Positions 63,847 through 64,000 of a stretch of DNA of 64,000 nt are shown here, piece by piece; the stretch's first letter is position 1, and every line of letters starts with the position of its first letter. The DNA is from Rhizobium mongolense USDA 1844 (GTDB taxonomy: Bacteria; Pseudomonadota; Alphaproteobacteria; Rhizobiales; Rhizobiaceae), in NCBI RefSeq assembly GCF_000419765.1, contig NZ_ATTQ01000003.1, forward strand, positions 124,001 through 188,000. The letters run 5' to 3'. The notes beneath the pieces were generated by a model. That model was not told the origin of the DNA, did no database searches, and saw nothing but the letters and a program-made list of their open reading frames with translations. The translations under genes and the position numbers were made by a program.

Positions 63847-64000
63847 ATGTTGGACGCTGAGTATTCACGCGCCTTGGCCGCCTTTTCGGACGAGGTCTCT
63901 CTCTTGCGCGACTGGCTGTACGGCAATGCGCTGCCGCTCTGGTTCGAGGTCGGCTACGACCGGCAGGCCGGAGGTTTCTTCGAACGGGTCGGGTTGGATG
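63847..64000 (+). CDS. AGE-family isomerase, probable mannose-6-phosphate isomerase (5' part, runs off the window)
   Basis: Only 51 residues are inside the window. LPLWFEVGYDRQAGGFFERVG is typical of the start of N-acylglucosamine 2-epimerase (AGE) family proteins, which include the rhizobial type of mannose-6-phosphate isomerase. A GGGAG site lies nine bases before the ATG. It is in the same direction as algK and 15 bases from it. It could supply the isomerase activity that AlgA appears to have lost. Confidence 0.7.
   Translation, partial: MLDAEYSRALAAFSDEVSLLRDWLYGNALPLWFEVGYDRQAGGFFERVGLD

Overview
The window looks like DNA from a Rhizobiaceae alphaproteobacterium, most likely Rhizobium or a close relative. 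Evidence: groES-groEL behind a CIRCE operator with a rhizobial usg gene beside it, LexA boxes of the alphaproteobacterial type GTTC-N7-GTTC, an imuA-imuB-dnaE2 cassette, a biuret hydrolase with the catalytic numbering I recall for the R. leguminosarum enzyme, and GTG/TTG starts with purine-rich Shine-Dalgarno sites. No rRNA, tRNA, CRISPR array or replication origin was seen.

Layout. 1-1.6 kb: groEL (partial), groES, CIRCE, usg. 1.8-4.5 kb: a secreted alpha/beta hydrolase, a flavin-fold protein, and two decayed genes (DUF1348-like and a second hydrolase). 5-7.5 kb: a triple-PAS histidine kinase with its FixJ-type regulator. 7.8-12.2 kb: accessory DNA with an SsuD-like monooxygenase, a TauE/SafE exporter, a ParDE toxin-antitoxin pair and gene remnants (LysR, an unidentified 3' end, an amidohydrolase). 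12.4-22 kb: an SOS block (two divergent SRAP genes around a LexA box, dinB, imuA-imuB-dnaE2), with a secreted protein of unknown function inside it. 22-25.8 kb: a LacI regulator with a palindromic operator, a DapA-like lyase and an MFS transporter. 25.7-26.7 kb: a DUF433 antitoxin with a frameshifted DUF5615 toxin. 26.9-36.1 kb: a minus-strand operon for uptake and hydrolysis of small amide or urea-like nitrogen compounds (BMP-type ABC transporter, formamidase, biuret hydrolase, a second cysteine hydrolase, cupin, decayed allophanate hydrolase) with a divergent GntR regulator. An IS3-family remnant follows.

37.2-64 kb is the most interesting part: an alginate locus. A type-I-secreted PL7 alginate lyase with RTX repeats, a small unknown protein and an extended AlgL lyase precede a long AT-rich promoter region. 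Then at least 22.5 kb of co-oriented, tightly packed genes follow: algD, alg8, alg44, algA, a second Alg44-like membrane protein, an AlgG epimerase with a very large N-terminal extension, a roughly 1000-residue Sel1/TPR protein, algX, algF, a second roughly 950-residue Sel1/TPR protein, algL, a phosphohexomutase (algC role), an algK-like lipoprotein, and the start of an AGE-family protein that is probably a mannose-6-phosphate isomerase.

Together these would make GDP-mannuronate, polymerise it under c-di-GMP control (intact PilZ motif in Alg44), epimerise, acetylate and trim it in the periplasm, and degrade it outside the cell. The set differs from the Pseudomonas operon. No AlgE porin, AlgI or AlgJ lies inside the window, the isomerase half of AlgA has lost its metal-binding motif, and three large helical-repeat modules have been added. 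This is a reorganised alginate or alginate-like machine in a group not classically known for it.
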